A stretch of 64,000 nt of DNA from positions 193,350 to 257,349 of the forward strand of contig CAYTVG010000004.1 of assembly GCA_964441755.1 (NCBI GenBank). The letters run 5' to 3'. This document shows positions 42,517 through 51,812 of the stretch, piece by piece (within the stretch, counting starts at the first letter, position 1; the number at the start of each line of letters is the position of its first letter). Source of the stretch: JAUMBM01 sp964441755. GTDB lineage: Bacteria > Bacteroidota > Bacteroidia > Chitinophagales > Saprospiraceae. The notes under the pieces were generated by a model, which was not told where the DNA came from, did not search any database, and was given only the letters and a program-made list of their open reading frames with translations. The translations under genes were made by a program, and so were the position numbers.

Positions 42517-43170
42517 ATGCAAGATTTTCCAGGTAATTCCATATACAACTACAGAGGTGCTGTCAGATTTATGGTACTACTGGCGATTGCTGTCACAGGC
42601 CTTCTGGGTCTTACAGCTTGCAGTAATGAGCCTGTACCCGCACCGCGTCCCCGCGCCTATCCAAAGGTTGTGTACCCTCAAAAACAGTACCAGCCACTGG
42701 ATGCCGGTTATTGTCCCTTTACTTTTTCCTACCCTAGCTACACCCGTATTGAGCAACAGAAACTTTTCTTTGATGAACGTCCCGCCCACGATTGTTGGTT
42801 TGACGTTTATTATCCGCAGTTCGATGCCCGGATTCACTTCAGCTATTATCCCATTGGGCAGGCAGGCAAAGATTTAAATCAGCTTTGGCAGGACGCATTT
42901 GAGCTGGCCGACTGGCACAATAAGCGCGCCAACTATATTGACGAGCTTCGTATTAACCGGCCGGAAGCCAAGGTAAGCGGGATTGCCTTTGAGATGAAGG
43001 GTGCTGCTGCCAGCCCGTACCAGTTTTTTGTCACAGACAGCACCAACCATTTTGTGCGTGCTGCCCTCTACTTCAACACCCAGTCGCGTCCTGATTCTCT
43101 GGCACCTGTCATCCAATTCGTCAAAGAAGATATCGTCCACCTGCTGGAAACTTTTCAATGGCAACAATAG
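42517..43170 (+). CDS. gldD: Gliding motility lipoprotein GldD
   Basis: This 217-aa protein has a type II signal with lipobox LTAC (about residues 32-35). It is followed by a Pro/Arg-rich segment and the GldD core with YPKVVYPQKQYQPLDAGYCPF and CWFDVYYPQFDARIHFSY. It is needed for gliding and type IX secretion in Flavobacterium; its exact role is not known. The ATG at 42517 is preferred because it supplies the positive n-region (NYRGAVRF). The ATG at 42571 would leave no charge before the hydrophobic core. It overlaps the next open frame. Confidence 0.92.
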   Translation: MQDFPGNSIYNYRGAVRFMVLLAIAVTGLLGLTACSNEPVPAPRPRAYPKVVYPQKQYQPLDAGYCPFTFSYPSYTRIEQQKLFFDERPAHDCWFDVYYPQFDARIHFSYYPIGQAGKDLNQLWQDAFELADWHNKRANYIDELRINRPEAKVSGIAFEMKGAAASPYQFFVTDSTNHFVRAALYFNTQSRPDSLAPVIQFVKEDIVHLLETFQWQQ

Positions 43171-43244
43171 CAGCAGGTATTTCATATTGCTTTAATATGC
43201 TTCCTTTAGGGAGGCATTTGCATGGGAGGTTGCGCCCTGCAGTC

Positions 43245-45239
43245 ATGCGACGGCCGGCTCTGTCTATATTGTTTTTAGCACTCATACTTATATTGCCCCC
43301 TTCCCTGTGGAGCCAGTCTGGCAGACCACTCCCCGGTCAAGGTACAGGTAGTCTGGGTGGCGGTCGGCCAACAGGCAGCAGTAGTGGCAGTGGCAGTGGT
43401 GGTGGTAACCAACAACAAATTCAACTCCCCGATACATTCGGGCTATTTGCGCTATATGCCGATGCCCCCCTGGAAGAAACAGCATTTTCTGACTCTCTGC
43501 TACGAAATTTTCAGCAATATGACCCGACGCGACGTCAAATATTTGACGACCGCCATCTGGGTATATTAGGTTCTGCTCACCAACCTATCGTCTACCAACC
43601 GTGGCTGCGCAATGGCTTCTCCGTAGGATTGCGACAGTACGAACGCTATCAGATTAATGGTCGAACCATGCCTTATTTTAGGCTGCAACGCCCGCATACC
43701 TTGCTTTCTTATGTGCAGGGCTCGGAACAGGAAGACGGCTATCTGACGGCACGTTTTAGCAGAAATTTTTCTGACGGCATCAATTTTGTAGTTGATTACA
43801 GTCGGATCAGCCAGATAGGTACGGTTGATCAGTACCCCAATCAGCAAAACAGAAACACGGCTATCGCTACGGGTGTGCGCCGAACAAGTAAAGATGGTCG
43901 TTATGATTCCTTTCTGAGTTTTGCAGCCAATACAACTGAGCACAAAGACAACGGAGGTATCCGCATCCCCCCGGCCAATGCTACCGAATTCGCAACACCT
44001 TCTTCTGCCACTGTTTTTTTAGCTGATGCACGTACACGATATGCGCAACGCGAGCTCATGTACACCCAATACTATCGCCTGGGTGGTGGTAGTGACTCTA
44101 CGGGCACAGTACGCAGAGGGCTCAGTCTGATGCACCAGTTCGTTTACAACAACGCCACCTATAAATTTCGGGATGCATTTGCTACCGTTGATTCCTTTTT
44201 CTATCAGTATTGGTATCCCGCCCTGCTCCCCGATGACCGGGGAGCCCGCTATTGGATTGAGCACCGGCTTATTGAAAACAGTTTTCAACTCATCACCTAC
44301 AAGCCTTATCGCAACAAATCCGTCAAAGAGGCACAGGCATCCCCTGATTTTTTGCGGATCGGCATCACCCATAAGTACAACGACCTTCGGCAGGAACCCA
44401 TAGACAGTCTCATCAACAACCTGTTGCTCACAGGTAAAGTACAGTTTTCGCTTGGCGACAGGCTACGGCTCAAAGCTGACGGACAACTGGACTTATGGGA
44501 TCAGGCAGGCGATTATCGCGTCACCGGCGAGCTTTTTTTAGATCTTAAAAAAGCAGGTAACTGGCGATTCAGGCTCAACAATCAGCTTTACTTACCCACC
44601 CTCCTGCAACAGCAACACTGGATAACACAGGTGCCTGTTTGGCAAAACAACAATTTTTCGCGCACCCTTGAAACCAATCTGGGTGCCGTTTACAATTTAC
44701 CCACCTCCAAGCTGGAAGTTGGTGGGCATTACCACCTGATCAACAGCTATATTTATTTTGATACAACAGGACTACCGCAACAATTTTCGGCAGCGCTGAG
44801 TATTCTGCAACTAAGCCTACGAAAAGATTTCGTGTTGGGCCCCTTCGTATTGAGCAATACGCTGGCGTGGCAAAACAGTTCGTCGGAAGTGCTTCGTCTC
44901 CCTGATGTTTTTGGCAAGCATAGTCTCTTTTTTGACAGCCGCTTGTTTAAAAATCTCGAAATCCAGGCAGGCATCGATATTCGGTATACAACCAGTTATT
45001 TTGCAGATTACTACAATCCCCTGACCGGACAGTTCAACCGGCAGGACAGACAGAAGGTCGGATTTTTCCCCAATGCCGACCTGTTCTTTTCCATGAAAGT
45101 CACCTCTTTCCGCGCTTTTGTTAAGTGGGAAAATGCAACTGCAGCCATTCGCCCGGGCGAATGGCTGCAGTTGACAGCTTTTTATCCCTTTCCCGACGCC
45201 GCTCTCCGCATCGGTATTCACTGGCGTATGCTTGACTAG
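43245..45239 (+). CDS. Putative porin, Porin_10-like beta barrel
   Basis: This 664-aa protein has a signal peptide (MRRPALSILFLALILILPPS) and a low-complexity Gly/Ser linker of about 25 residues just after it (SGSGSGGGNQQQ). A long series of amphipathic strands follows and ends in LRIGIHWRMLD. Features such as FGLFALYADAPLEETAFSDS and YTTSYFADYYNPLTGQF match Bacteroidota 'putative porin' proteins. Pore substrate unknown. ATGs at 43197 and 43158 are upstream options overlapping gldD. Its stop overlaps the stop of the convergent M14 peptidase gene. Confidence 0.85.
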   Translation: MRRPALSILFLALILILPPSLWSQSGRPLPGQGTGSLGGGRPTGSSSGSGSGGGNQQQIQLPDTFGLFALYADAPLEETAFSDSLLRNFQQYDPTRRQIFDDRHLGILGSAHQPIVYQPWLRNGFSVGLRQYERYQINGRTMPYFRLQRPHTLLSYVQGSEQEDGYLTARFSRNFSDGINFVVDYSRISQIGTVDQYPNQQNRNTAIATGVRRTSKDGRYDSFLSFAANTTEHKDNGGIRIPPANATEFATPSSATVFLADARTRYAQRELMYTQYYRLGGGSDSTGTVRRGLSLMHQFVYNNATYKFRDAFATVDSFFYQYWYPALLPDDRGARYWIEHRLIENSFQLITYKPYRNKSVKEAQASPDFLRIGITHKYNDLRQEPIDSLINNLLLTGKVQFSLGDRLRLKADGQLDLWDQAGDYRVTGELFLDLKKAGNWRFRLNNQLYLPTLLQQQHWITQVPVWQNNNFSRTLETNLGAVYNLPTSKLEVGGHYHLINSYIYFDTTGLPQQFSAALSILQLSLRKDFVLGPFVLSNTLAWQNSSSEVLRLPDVFGKHSLFFDSRLFKNLEIQAGIDIRYTTSYFADYYNPLTGQFNRQDRQKVGFFPNADLFFSMKVTSFRAFVKWENATAAIRPGEWLQLTAFYPFPDAALRIGIHWRMLD

Positions 45240-47806
45240 TTGCTAACACTTTCAACAGCGCTGCTGCTGATGGTGTGTCCAAGGAACAATGCGTTCATCA
45301 GCATTTTATTGCCTCCTTTCCAATAAGAACGGAAGCTTGGATTGTCAGCCAGACAAATGACGCGACCGGTACGCAGACCACATACAATGGCTGCCGCCGA
45401 CTTACTGATTGTTTTGAGTGCATTGGCATGTGCATAGCCACTCAACAAGGGATTTTCGGGATACACCAGAGGCGTGGCGTATACATTTCTGGCAGGTTCA
45501 AAAAACAAGGTGCCCCGTCTGAAAACAGGCAACTGTGACCTGCGATATCCGAACAGGAGCGGATGACTCAAATCTGCCTCAGCTCCGAAAATAGCTCCTG
45601 AGATACCCTTGCTTCCAGCCTCTTCGGATATATTGCCATAGGGAAGTCTCGTATTGGCAGGGTAGTCGGATGGATTGGCCCGCACTGTCAGGCTGGCCAG
45701 CCCATTATCAGCACACCACTTAGCTGCTCGCTGTTGCGCAACCAACACATTACCTTGCTGAACCCAGCCCTTGAGTGCTGATGCCCCTGTTGCCCCGATG
45801 CTCCCATAGCTTCCATCAACCATAATGATGGCATTAAAAGCTTGGAGGTTTGTCCGCGCCAGCCCATCTCCTTCGATTTTTGTCACAGGAATACCATAAA
45901 ACTGATCAAGGAGATGCCATACCTCCCCGGCGTCATAGCTGGATACACCATCCCCGACCACAAGTCCCACTTTAGGTAGCCGCAGTGTCTCAAAACTACC
46001 ACTCCCCAAGTCAACACCCTCTGTAGAAAGCCCCGTACCAACAGCCACAATAGGAGCCCCTGTCTGCTCTACTATACTTCTCACGAGGCGATGAATCTGA
46101 TCAGCCGAAAAATCCCCTTGCTGCCATACGGGTATCAGCACTGTACCCGGTGCGTAAGAACGCCCCTCGGCCGTGAAGGCTGCCTGAGCCGATTTTAGCC
46201 GCATACCTGCCTGCATAAGCATATAGGCCGCCTTAGGAGCATAATAATGCTCCCACGGCAGTAAATAGGCATACCCACTGGCAGCAGGAGCTGCCGGGGA
46301 AATTGGTTTTTCCCAACTGTCTCCAACGAGCAGCCGTTCTCCTTTCCCCACCACCGTATACGGCAGGTTGAATGCCAACGGCATCGTCCAGGTTGAAATA
46401 TCGTAGAAGAGACTGTCTGTAAAAGTAGTTGTAGATTCAAAAATGGCCCGTACAAGCGCATACTGAGGCTGGTCGAGTTTGACGAATAACGCGTGACCCG
46501 ATTCATAACTGCGCCCATTTTTACTAAAATTACCCCCTAGCTGGTTTACAGTTATCTGGTGCCGACTCAGCATCTCTGCAAATTGAGCCAGTCGTGCAGG
46601 GTCGCCATCATCGGCCACCACGTATCCCATATTAGCGTCCTTCCGGCCAGCCTCTCGCTGATCGCGAAAATAAGCTCGCTGGTAGCGCAACAAATCTTCC
46701 CGAAGCTCGACCGCAGCCCGTTGTGTACTCAGTGCCGTAGTCACCTGGTTGCGGATGGTAAATGCAAAGCTCAGTGGCCCGTTTTCGGTATCCTGCAAAT
46801 GTCCCCGGGAGCTAGCCTGCTCGAAAAGAATACCTACACAACCCTGCAAATCAGGATATGTGCTGCCCTTGCCCACGTAAAAATCATCAAAGCCCTCCTT
46901 CGTATAATAAAGTGACCCAATCTTATCAAGTGCTGCCGCATGGTAGCGTCCAATGCGCTCAGTCAACTGCTGGTTGATCGCCGGTGTGAGCGGGTTTACG
47001 CGGCTTGGCTCGCCCGGCATGAAGAAAAAGGTAGAATTGGACCCCATCTCGTGATGATCCGTCAGAATATTGGGTCGCCATTCATGAAACGTCCGAATAC
47101 GCCCCTGGCTTTCAGGATGCTGAACAGGCAGCCAATCTCTGTTGAGATCAAACCAATAATGGTTTGTGCGCCCCCCTGGCCAAACCTCCCGATACTCCCT
47201 GTCAGCGGGATTAGAGGTCAGGTGCAGGTTTTTGTGCATATTTGCCCAGGTAGAAAAACGCTGCATGCCGTCAGGATTGAGACAGGGATCCAACAGGATG
47301 ATTGTTTGCTGCAGCAGGCGATCGATTTCTTCACTTTTACCCGCTGCCAGATAATAGGCCAGCAGCACAGCTGCATTGGCACCACTAGGCTCATTACCAT
47401 GAATAGTAAACCCCTGGTTAATAACTAAAGGAACCTGACCGATATCAGGCTGCTTGTCTGCATCCGGGTTGCTGTATTGCAAATGTAAATTGCGGAGCTC
47501 CTCCAGACGACTGTGGTTGTCAGGAGATGTAACCACCAAGTGCACCAACGGCCTCTGCTCATGCGAGCGACCATACTCCCGAATACTTATGCGTGGGGAC
47601 AGCATATCCAGGGTGCGCAGATAGGCCAACTGCTGGTCATGCGATAAATGCCACTCTCCAATCTGCCAGCCAAAGTAACTTTCTGGTGTGGGGATAGCCG
47701 CGTCATAACTGATTGGCGGCAGGAAATACGTGATAGGCTGCTTTTGAGCAGACAGCCGGGATAAGCATAGTGCTAAGCATAGCAAAAGAAAAATTCGAAT
47801 TTTCAT
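45236..47806 (-). CDS. M14 family zinc carboxypeptidase, secreted
   Basis: This 856-aa protein has a signal peptide (MKIRIFLLLCLALCLSRLSA). The M14 catalytic domain (about 50-400) has the Zn-binding HGNEPSGANA (HxxE), NPDGMQRF, DLNRDWLPVQHPES and the third ligand region TDHHEMGSN. The last about 350 residues resemble the class I glutamine-amidotransferase-like tail seen in many Bacteroidota M14 proteins (VGLVVGDGVSSYDAGEVWHL). It probably degrades peptides in the periplasm or outside. No T9SS C-terminal domain is seen. It is monocistronic, convergent with the porin. Confidence 0.92.
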   Translation of the reverse strand: MKIRIFLLLCLALCLSRLSAQKQPITYFLPPISYDAAIPTPESYFGWQIGEWHLSHDQQLAYLRTLDMLSPRISIREYGRSHEQRPLVHLVVTSPDNHSRLEELRNLHLQYSNPDADKQPDIGQVPLVINQGFTIHGNEPSGANAAVLLAYYLAAGKSEEIDRLLQQTIILLDPCLNPDGMQRFSTWANMHKNLHLTSNPADREYREVWPGGRTNHYWFDLNRDWLPVQHPESQGRIRTFHEWRPNILTDHHEMGSNSTFFFMPGEPSRVNPLTPAINQQLTERIGRYHAAALDKIGSLYYTKEGFDDFYVGKGSTYPDLQGCVGILFEQASSRGHLQDTENGPLSFAFTIRNQVTTALSTQRAAVELREDLLRYQRAYFRDQREAGRKDANMGYVVADDGDPARLAQFAEMLSRHQITVNQLGGNFSKNGRSYESGHALFVKLDQPQYALVRAIFESTTTFTDSLFYDISTWTMPLAFNLPYTVVGKGERLLVGDSWEKPISPAAPAASGYAYLLPWEHYYAPKAAYMLMQAGMRLKSAQAAFTAEGRSYAPGTVLIPVWQQGDFSADQIHRLVRSIVEQTGAPIVAVGTGLSTEGVDLGSGSFETLRLPKVGLVVGDGVSSYDAGEVWHLLDQFYGIPVTKIEGDGLARTNLQAFNAIIMVDGSYGSIGATGASALKGWVQQGNVLVAQQRAAKWCADNGLASLTVRANPSDYPANTRLPYGNISEEAGSKGISGAIFGAEADLSHPLLFGYRRSQLPVFRRGTLFFEPARNVYATPLVYPENPLLSGYAHANALKTISKSAAAIVCGLRTGRVICLADNPSFRSYWKGGNKMLMNALFLGHTISSSAVESVSN

Positions 47807-47929
47807 AGCGGTCGCATATTTCAGTTTGGGTAAATATACGACCTCAATGGCTTAGCACCAACTACAATGCTGCAAAGCAAACTCCACACGCTGTACAATA
47901 ACCGATACAGGAAACCCAATCCCTGGCTG

Positions 47930-48604
47930 CTATAGCTTATTAAAGTAATAATCTGTACTACCAGCAAGTAGTGTTTTATCTGCTATCATCGACAAAACCA
48001 GCTCGTCAAGCTCAATATATTTAACATACATGGCGGCAGCCCCCCCCTCTTGGGATAAGCACAGAAACACTGTCTGACCATCGTGCCCCTCCCTCCAGAA
48101 ACCCTCGATCCGCTCTACCCCCAATGCAGTTTGTCTCCTGAGCCTGAATTGGCCATTCCGCATGAAACTTACATAGTTTGTTTCGCCATACTGCGAAGAT
48201 TGCCATTCACCTGATAAAGCAGAAGCCACGGATTGGCTTGCAACAGTAGACAGCTCTACAAAAGTTTGATCATTTACCAGCTGTACATGTTGTGTATCCC
48301 CTATTGCTACCATATAGCGCTGCTGAGATTCGTCGAAGGTAAGCAATAACTCGACCCCCAGCAGCCCCGACGCTACTGACCAATGCCCCTGACGGAAGTA
48401 CTGTTGCTCATAAGACCAAATATAGGCCGTACCATCGGCCTCCAACTGCCAATAAGCGCCGTCAGCCTGCTGCCAAAAATGTGTTGATAAGACCTCCACA
48501 ACAGTAGACACAGGCGTTTCTCCTGATTTACCCGGCGAACCTGCAGAAAGCCATGAGCTCCCGATAAGCGCCAACAACAAAAGTGGAAGTTTAATAAATG
48601 CCAT
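47930..48604 (-). CDS. Secreted protein of unknown function
   Basis: This 224-aa protein has a signal peptide (MAFIKLPLLLLALIGSSWLSA). It carries two similar beta-rich blocks, each with a G-x-W strand: YFRQGHWSVASGLLGVELLL (about 71-90) and ERIEGFWREGHDGQTVFLCL (about 170-189). This is reminiscent of lipocalin-like domains, but no family was recognised. The frame opens at 48700; that ATG overlaps the -7 element at 48694-48701, so the ATG at 48604 is used. It is downstream and divergent from recO. Confidence 0.75.
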   Translation of the reverse strand: MAFIKLPLLLLALIGSSWLSAGSPGKSGETPVSTVVEVLSTHFWQQADGAYWQLEADGTAYIWSYEQQYFRQGHWSVASGLLGVELLLTFDESQQRYMVAIGDTQHVQLVNDQTFVELSTVASQSVASALSGEWQSSQYGETNYVSFMRNGQFRLRRQTALGVERIEGFWREGHDGQTVFLCLSQEGGAAAMYVKYIELDELVLSMIADKTLLAGSTDYYFNKL

Positions 48605-48693
48605 AATAAATATATTGATTTGCAATTTTATTTGTCTTTTATTTATAATCATAAAGACTCCTGGCAATTGCAATGGTTGCATTGTTTTTATTA

Positions 48694-48701
48694 CAAACAT
48701 A
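48694..48701 (-). promoter_or_regulatory. Candidate -7 element (TATGTTTG on minus) for the secreted protein
   Basis: The plus-strand text is CAAACATA, an exact TAnnTTTG on the minus strand. The leader is about 85 nt, AT-rich. It decides against the 48700 start. Confidence 0.5.
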
Positions 48702-48841
48702 CAAAAACATTATTTTGTTTTTGCGTTAAACATCATTAAATACAGATTAATATTTGTTGATTGCTACCTATAAATCAAGCTTGGTCGGATGCCGACGTAG
48801 TTTTGTCGATTAAGTCATCAAAAAAGTCGATATTTGTAGGC

Positions 48842-49570
48842 ATGATTATTAGCAGTCGCGGCATAGTTTTTCGCACACTCAAATACGGAGAAAGCAGCCT
48901 GATTCTGGATATTTATACCGAAGCATTAGGTCTGCGATCCTATATGTTTAGTGGTGTACGCTCAGGAAAGTCGCGTGCACAGGCAGCGGTTTGCCAACTG
49001 ACATACCTTCTTGATATTATTGTCTACGAGCGGGAGGATAAGGAGCTGAACCGCATGAAAGAAGTGCGCCCGGCTTACATCTACAACACAATCCCGTTTG
49101 ACATAAAAAAAAGTGCAGTAGGCTTATTTATGCTGGAAGTAGCTCGTAAAACAATACGAGAACGAGAACGAAACCCCGAACTTTTTGCTTATTTATGGCA
49201 ACAATTTTATTTGCTTGACAGCAGTGAGCACCCTGTCAGTAACCTGCACCTATCTTTCCTATTGTCATTAGCCCCCTATTTAGGATTCGCTCCCATGAAC
49301 AACTACAGTGACAGCTGTTCTTACTTCAACTTACGGGAAGGCATTTTTGAGCAACACCCTCCTGTTGATCATATGTGGTTTTTTGATCCCCCCCAAAGCA
49401 AGTTACTTCACCTGCTGCTCAACACGCCCAGTGAGACCTGCCACGAAATCCCTATCAGCCGTACGGAGCGGCAGCATTTGCTCGACGGACTGCTGGAGTA
49501 CTATCGTTTTCACACCGACAGCCTGCACCACCTTAATACGCACCAGATTTTCAAGGAGGTATTAGGGTAG
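48842..49570 (+). CDS. recO: DNA repair protein RecO
   Basis: This 242-aa mediator loads RecA with RecR. The N-terminal OB-fold (about 1-80) has RGIVFRTLKYGESSLILDIYTEALGLRSY; the rest is helical. Zn-finger Cys of the classical type are not seen, as in many Bacteroidota RecO proteins. The frame opens at 48761, but MIISSRGIVFRTLKYG at 48842 matches the family start. Convergent with cinA, 47 bp apart. Confidence 0.92.
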   Translation: MIISSRGIVFRTLKYGESSLILDIYTEALGLRSYMFSGVRSGKSRAQAAVCQLTYLLDIIVYEREDKELNRMKEVRPAYIYNTIPFDIKKSAVGLFMLEVARKTIRERERNPELFAYLWQQFYLLDSSEHPVSNLHLSFLLSLAPYLGFAPMNNYSDSCSYFNLREGIFEQHPPVDHMWFFDPPQSKLLHLLLNTPSETCHEIPISRTERQHLLDGLLEYYRFHTDSLHHLNTHQIFKEVLG

Positions 49571-49617
49571 TGATTTGTTTTGTATTATGGCCTGGCGGCC
49601 AAAAAATAAGCCCCCCC

Positions 49618-50874
49618 TCAACCCTTGTTATCCGACAATCGCATAATGCTCTTCCTGACTAAATCAAGGGCGTAGACCGAAGCCAACTGAATATTTTTGA
49701 TACGATCTTTTCCCAATAGCAGCTGTCTGCTGCGGGTCTCACCGGCTGTACTGATAGCCAACCACACAGTACCTACAGGTTTGTCTGGTGTCCCCCCCTC
49801 AGGACCGGCAATACCCGAAATAGCCAGGGCGATGTCTACTGCCAACGCTCGACGCGCGCCCTCGGCCATCGCTTTTACCACCTGCTCACTTACAGCGCCA
49901 TGTGTGTGAATTTCTTCATAAGGCACCCCAAGCAGACTCATTTTCACCGCATTACTATAGGCCACTATACTTCCTGTGAAGTAAGCAGAACTTCCGGGTA
50001 CACTAGTAAACAAGTGTGCCAAATAACCTCCTGTACAACTCTCCGCCGTTGCTACCCGCAGGCCTGCTTCTTTCAGCATATTACCTACGACCTCTTCCAG
50101 GCGCTGATTGCCCACACCAAACACCACATCGCTCAGGCGATCTGTCAGTCGATTTTTCCAGTGATCCAACTCGCTGGCCAGCTGCTGCTCATTGGGCCCG
50201 CGGCCCGTGAGCCGCAGTCGCACCTGCCCCAGATTGGGCAGGTAGGCCAGGCGAATATGTGGGGGCAAAGCATCCTCTATATCAGCAATCCGCTCCGACA
50301 AGATCGTTTCACCTTCACCTACTGTCAGGATTGTCCGATGCAGAATGGGTTCCCCCCCGAAGCGAGCTGTCAGGCGTGGCATTACAGCCTCGGTCATAAG
50401 ATGTTCCATTTCGTAAGGGACACCAGGCATAGATACGACCACAGTCTGCCCATACTCCATCCACAAACCAGGTGCCGTACCCTGATAATTGGTAAGCACC
50501 TCCGCATTGGTTGGTAGCAGACACTGTTCCTTGTGGGCCTCCGTCGTCGGCCGGTTAAAGCGTGCAAAAATGCGGGTAAGCCGTTCAAAAGTAGGCTGAT
50601 GAAAAGCCAGACCGGCGCCAAAAAAAGCCGCAAGCGCCTTTTTGGTGACATCGTCTTTGGTTGGCCCCAAACCACCGGTGAGCAGAACAGCATCAGCGCC
50701 CTTAACCGCCTGGCTTAAAGCGTCCATAATCTGGTCATGATCATCTCCGATGGTAGTCACTTGCACCAACCGTGCCCCTATAAGGTTGAGCTGCTGCCCC
50801 ATCCAGGCGGCATTGGTATTGACAATCTGGCCGATGAGAATCTCATCACCGATATTAATAAGATGAATACGCAT
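49618..50874 (-). CDS. cinA: CinA-type protein: MoCF-like domain plus nicotinamide-nucleotide amidohydrolase
   Basis: This 418-aa protein has an N-terminal MoCF/CinA-N domain (about 1-170), with INIGDEILIGQIVNTNAAWM and LLTGGLGPTKDDVTKKA, which hydrolyses ADP-ribose-type compounds. A central region and the C-terminal PncC-type deamidase domain follow (about 255-415: VATAESCTGGYLAHLFTSVPGSS and ALAISGIAGPEGGTPDKPVGTVW). It recycles nicotinamide mononucleotide to nicotinic acid mononucleotide in NAD metabolism. Full length and intact. The SDR gene ends 71 bp beyond its start in the same direction. Confidence 0.95.
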   Translation of the reverse strand: MRIHLINIGDEILIGQIVNTNAAWMGQQLNLIGARLVQVTTIGDDHDQIMDALSQAVKGADAVLLTGGLGPTKDDVTKKALAAFFGAGLAFHQPTFERLTRIFARFNRPTTEAHKEQCLLPTNAEVLTNYQGTAPGLWMEYGQTVVVSMPGVPYEMEHLMTEAVMPRLTARFGGEPILHRTILTVGEGETILSERIADIEDALPPHIRLAYLPNLGQVRLRLTGRGPNEQQLASELDHWKNRLTDRLSDVVFGVGNQRLEEVVGNMLKEAGLRVATAESCTGGYLAHLFTSVPGSSAYFTGSIVAYSNAVKMSLLGVPYEEIHTHGAVSEQVVKAMAEGARRALAVDIALAISGIAGPEGGTPDKPVGTVWLAISTAGETRSRQLLLGKDRIKNIQLASVYALDLVRKSIMRLSDNKG

Positions 50875-50945
50875 CGCAAATAAAATTTATGGACATTGCA
50901 GCATTAGCCTGCAAAGGCCCGAAGGCCGTGCGGAATCGCGCTGTA

Positions 50946-51731
50946 TTACCAGGATTTGGAGCGTCCTCCGTCGACAGTCAGGTTAGTTCCTGTGATGTAG
51001 GCTGCTGCAGGACTGGCCAAAAAAGCAGCTGCGGCTGCTATTTCCGAAGCAGCAGCAAAGCGCTGCATAGGAATTTCCTCCTGCATTTCTGCAGCAATAG
51101 CTGCTGCCGATCGTCCGCTCTTCTGCGCCAGGTTATGGATAATTTCCTGTAGGCGATCCGTATCTGTTGCCCCCGGCAGCACATTATTGACCGTGATGCC
51201 TTCAGAAGCGAGCTCATTTGCAAGCGTTTTCGCCCAATTTGCGACAGCCGCCCGAACCGTGTTAGAAACGCCCAAGTTGGGCAAAGGCGCTTTTACAGAC
51301 GTGGAAATGATATTGACTATACGGCCATAACCCGCCTTTTTCATTCCCGGCAACACTGCCTGCACTAACAGGTGATTACAAATGAGATGGTTGTGAAAAG
51401 CTTGCGCCAATTGATCCGTATTGGCTTCCGGCAGAGGCCCGGAAGCAGGTCCGCCTGTATTGTTTATCAGGATGTGAACGTCTTTCAGGGAAGTTAAGGC
51501 TGACACGCGCTTTCGCAAATCAATACTATCCGCAAAATCAGCCTGTAAAAAATCATGTTTCTGCCCCTTGCTGTGGTCAAGCTCAGAGACAACCGTAGCC
51601 AATACGCTGGCTGAACGGGCTACCAGGGTGACGTTGGCACCCAAGGAGGCAAGCTCGAGGGCGATAGCCTTACCTATCCCCTTGCTACTGCCACATACCA
51701 ATGCGTTTTTTCCGACTAAATCTAGGTTCAT
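50946..51731 (-). CDS. SDR-family protein lacking the usual Tyr-Lys catalytic pair
   Basis: This 261-aa Rossmann protein has the cofactor loop LVCGSSKGIGKAIA (about 10-23), NNTGGPASG (instead of NNAG) and a C-terminal GTNLTVDGGRSKSW typical of FabG-like SDRs. The segment that should hold Y-x-x-x-K reads LGVSNTVRAAVANWAKTLA, so Tyr is replaced by Ser and Lys by Arg. The preceding Ser (IISTS) is present. A divergent SDR subfamily with this SN..R motif exists; its reaction is unclear. The first 78 codons of the open frame are excluded; ATG 51731 is used. Divergent from the 3-hydroxyanthranilate dioxygenase gene. Confidence 0.85.
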   Translation of the reverse strand: MNLDLVGKNALVCGSSKGIGKAIALELASLGANVTLVARSASVLATVVSELDHSKGQKHDFLQADFADSIDLRKRVSALTSLKDVHILINNTGGPASGPLPEANTDQLAQAFHNHLICNHLLVQAVLPGMKKAGYGRIVNIISTSVKAPLPNLGVSNTVRAAVANWAKTLANELASEGITVNNVLPGATDTDRLQEIIHNLAQKSGRSAAAIAAEMQEEIPMQRFAAASEIAAAAAFLASPAAAYITGTNLTVDGGRSKSW

Positions 51732-51812
51732 TGATGAATGCGCTGTATTTTGGCCTAAAAATAAGGCTTTGCCATGAAACGCGAGCCATAAACCAATTAA
51801 AACTGTCCATTT

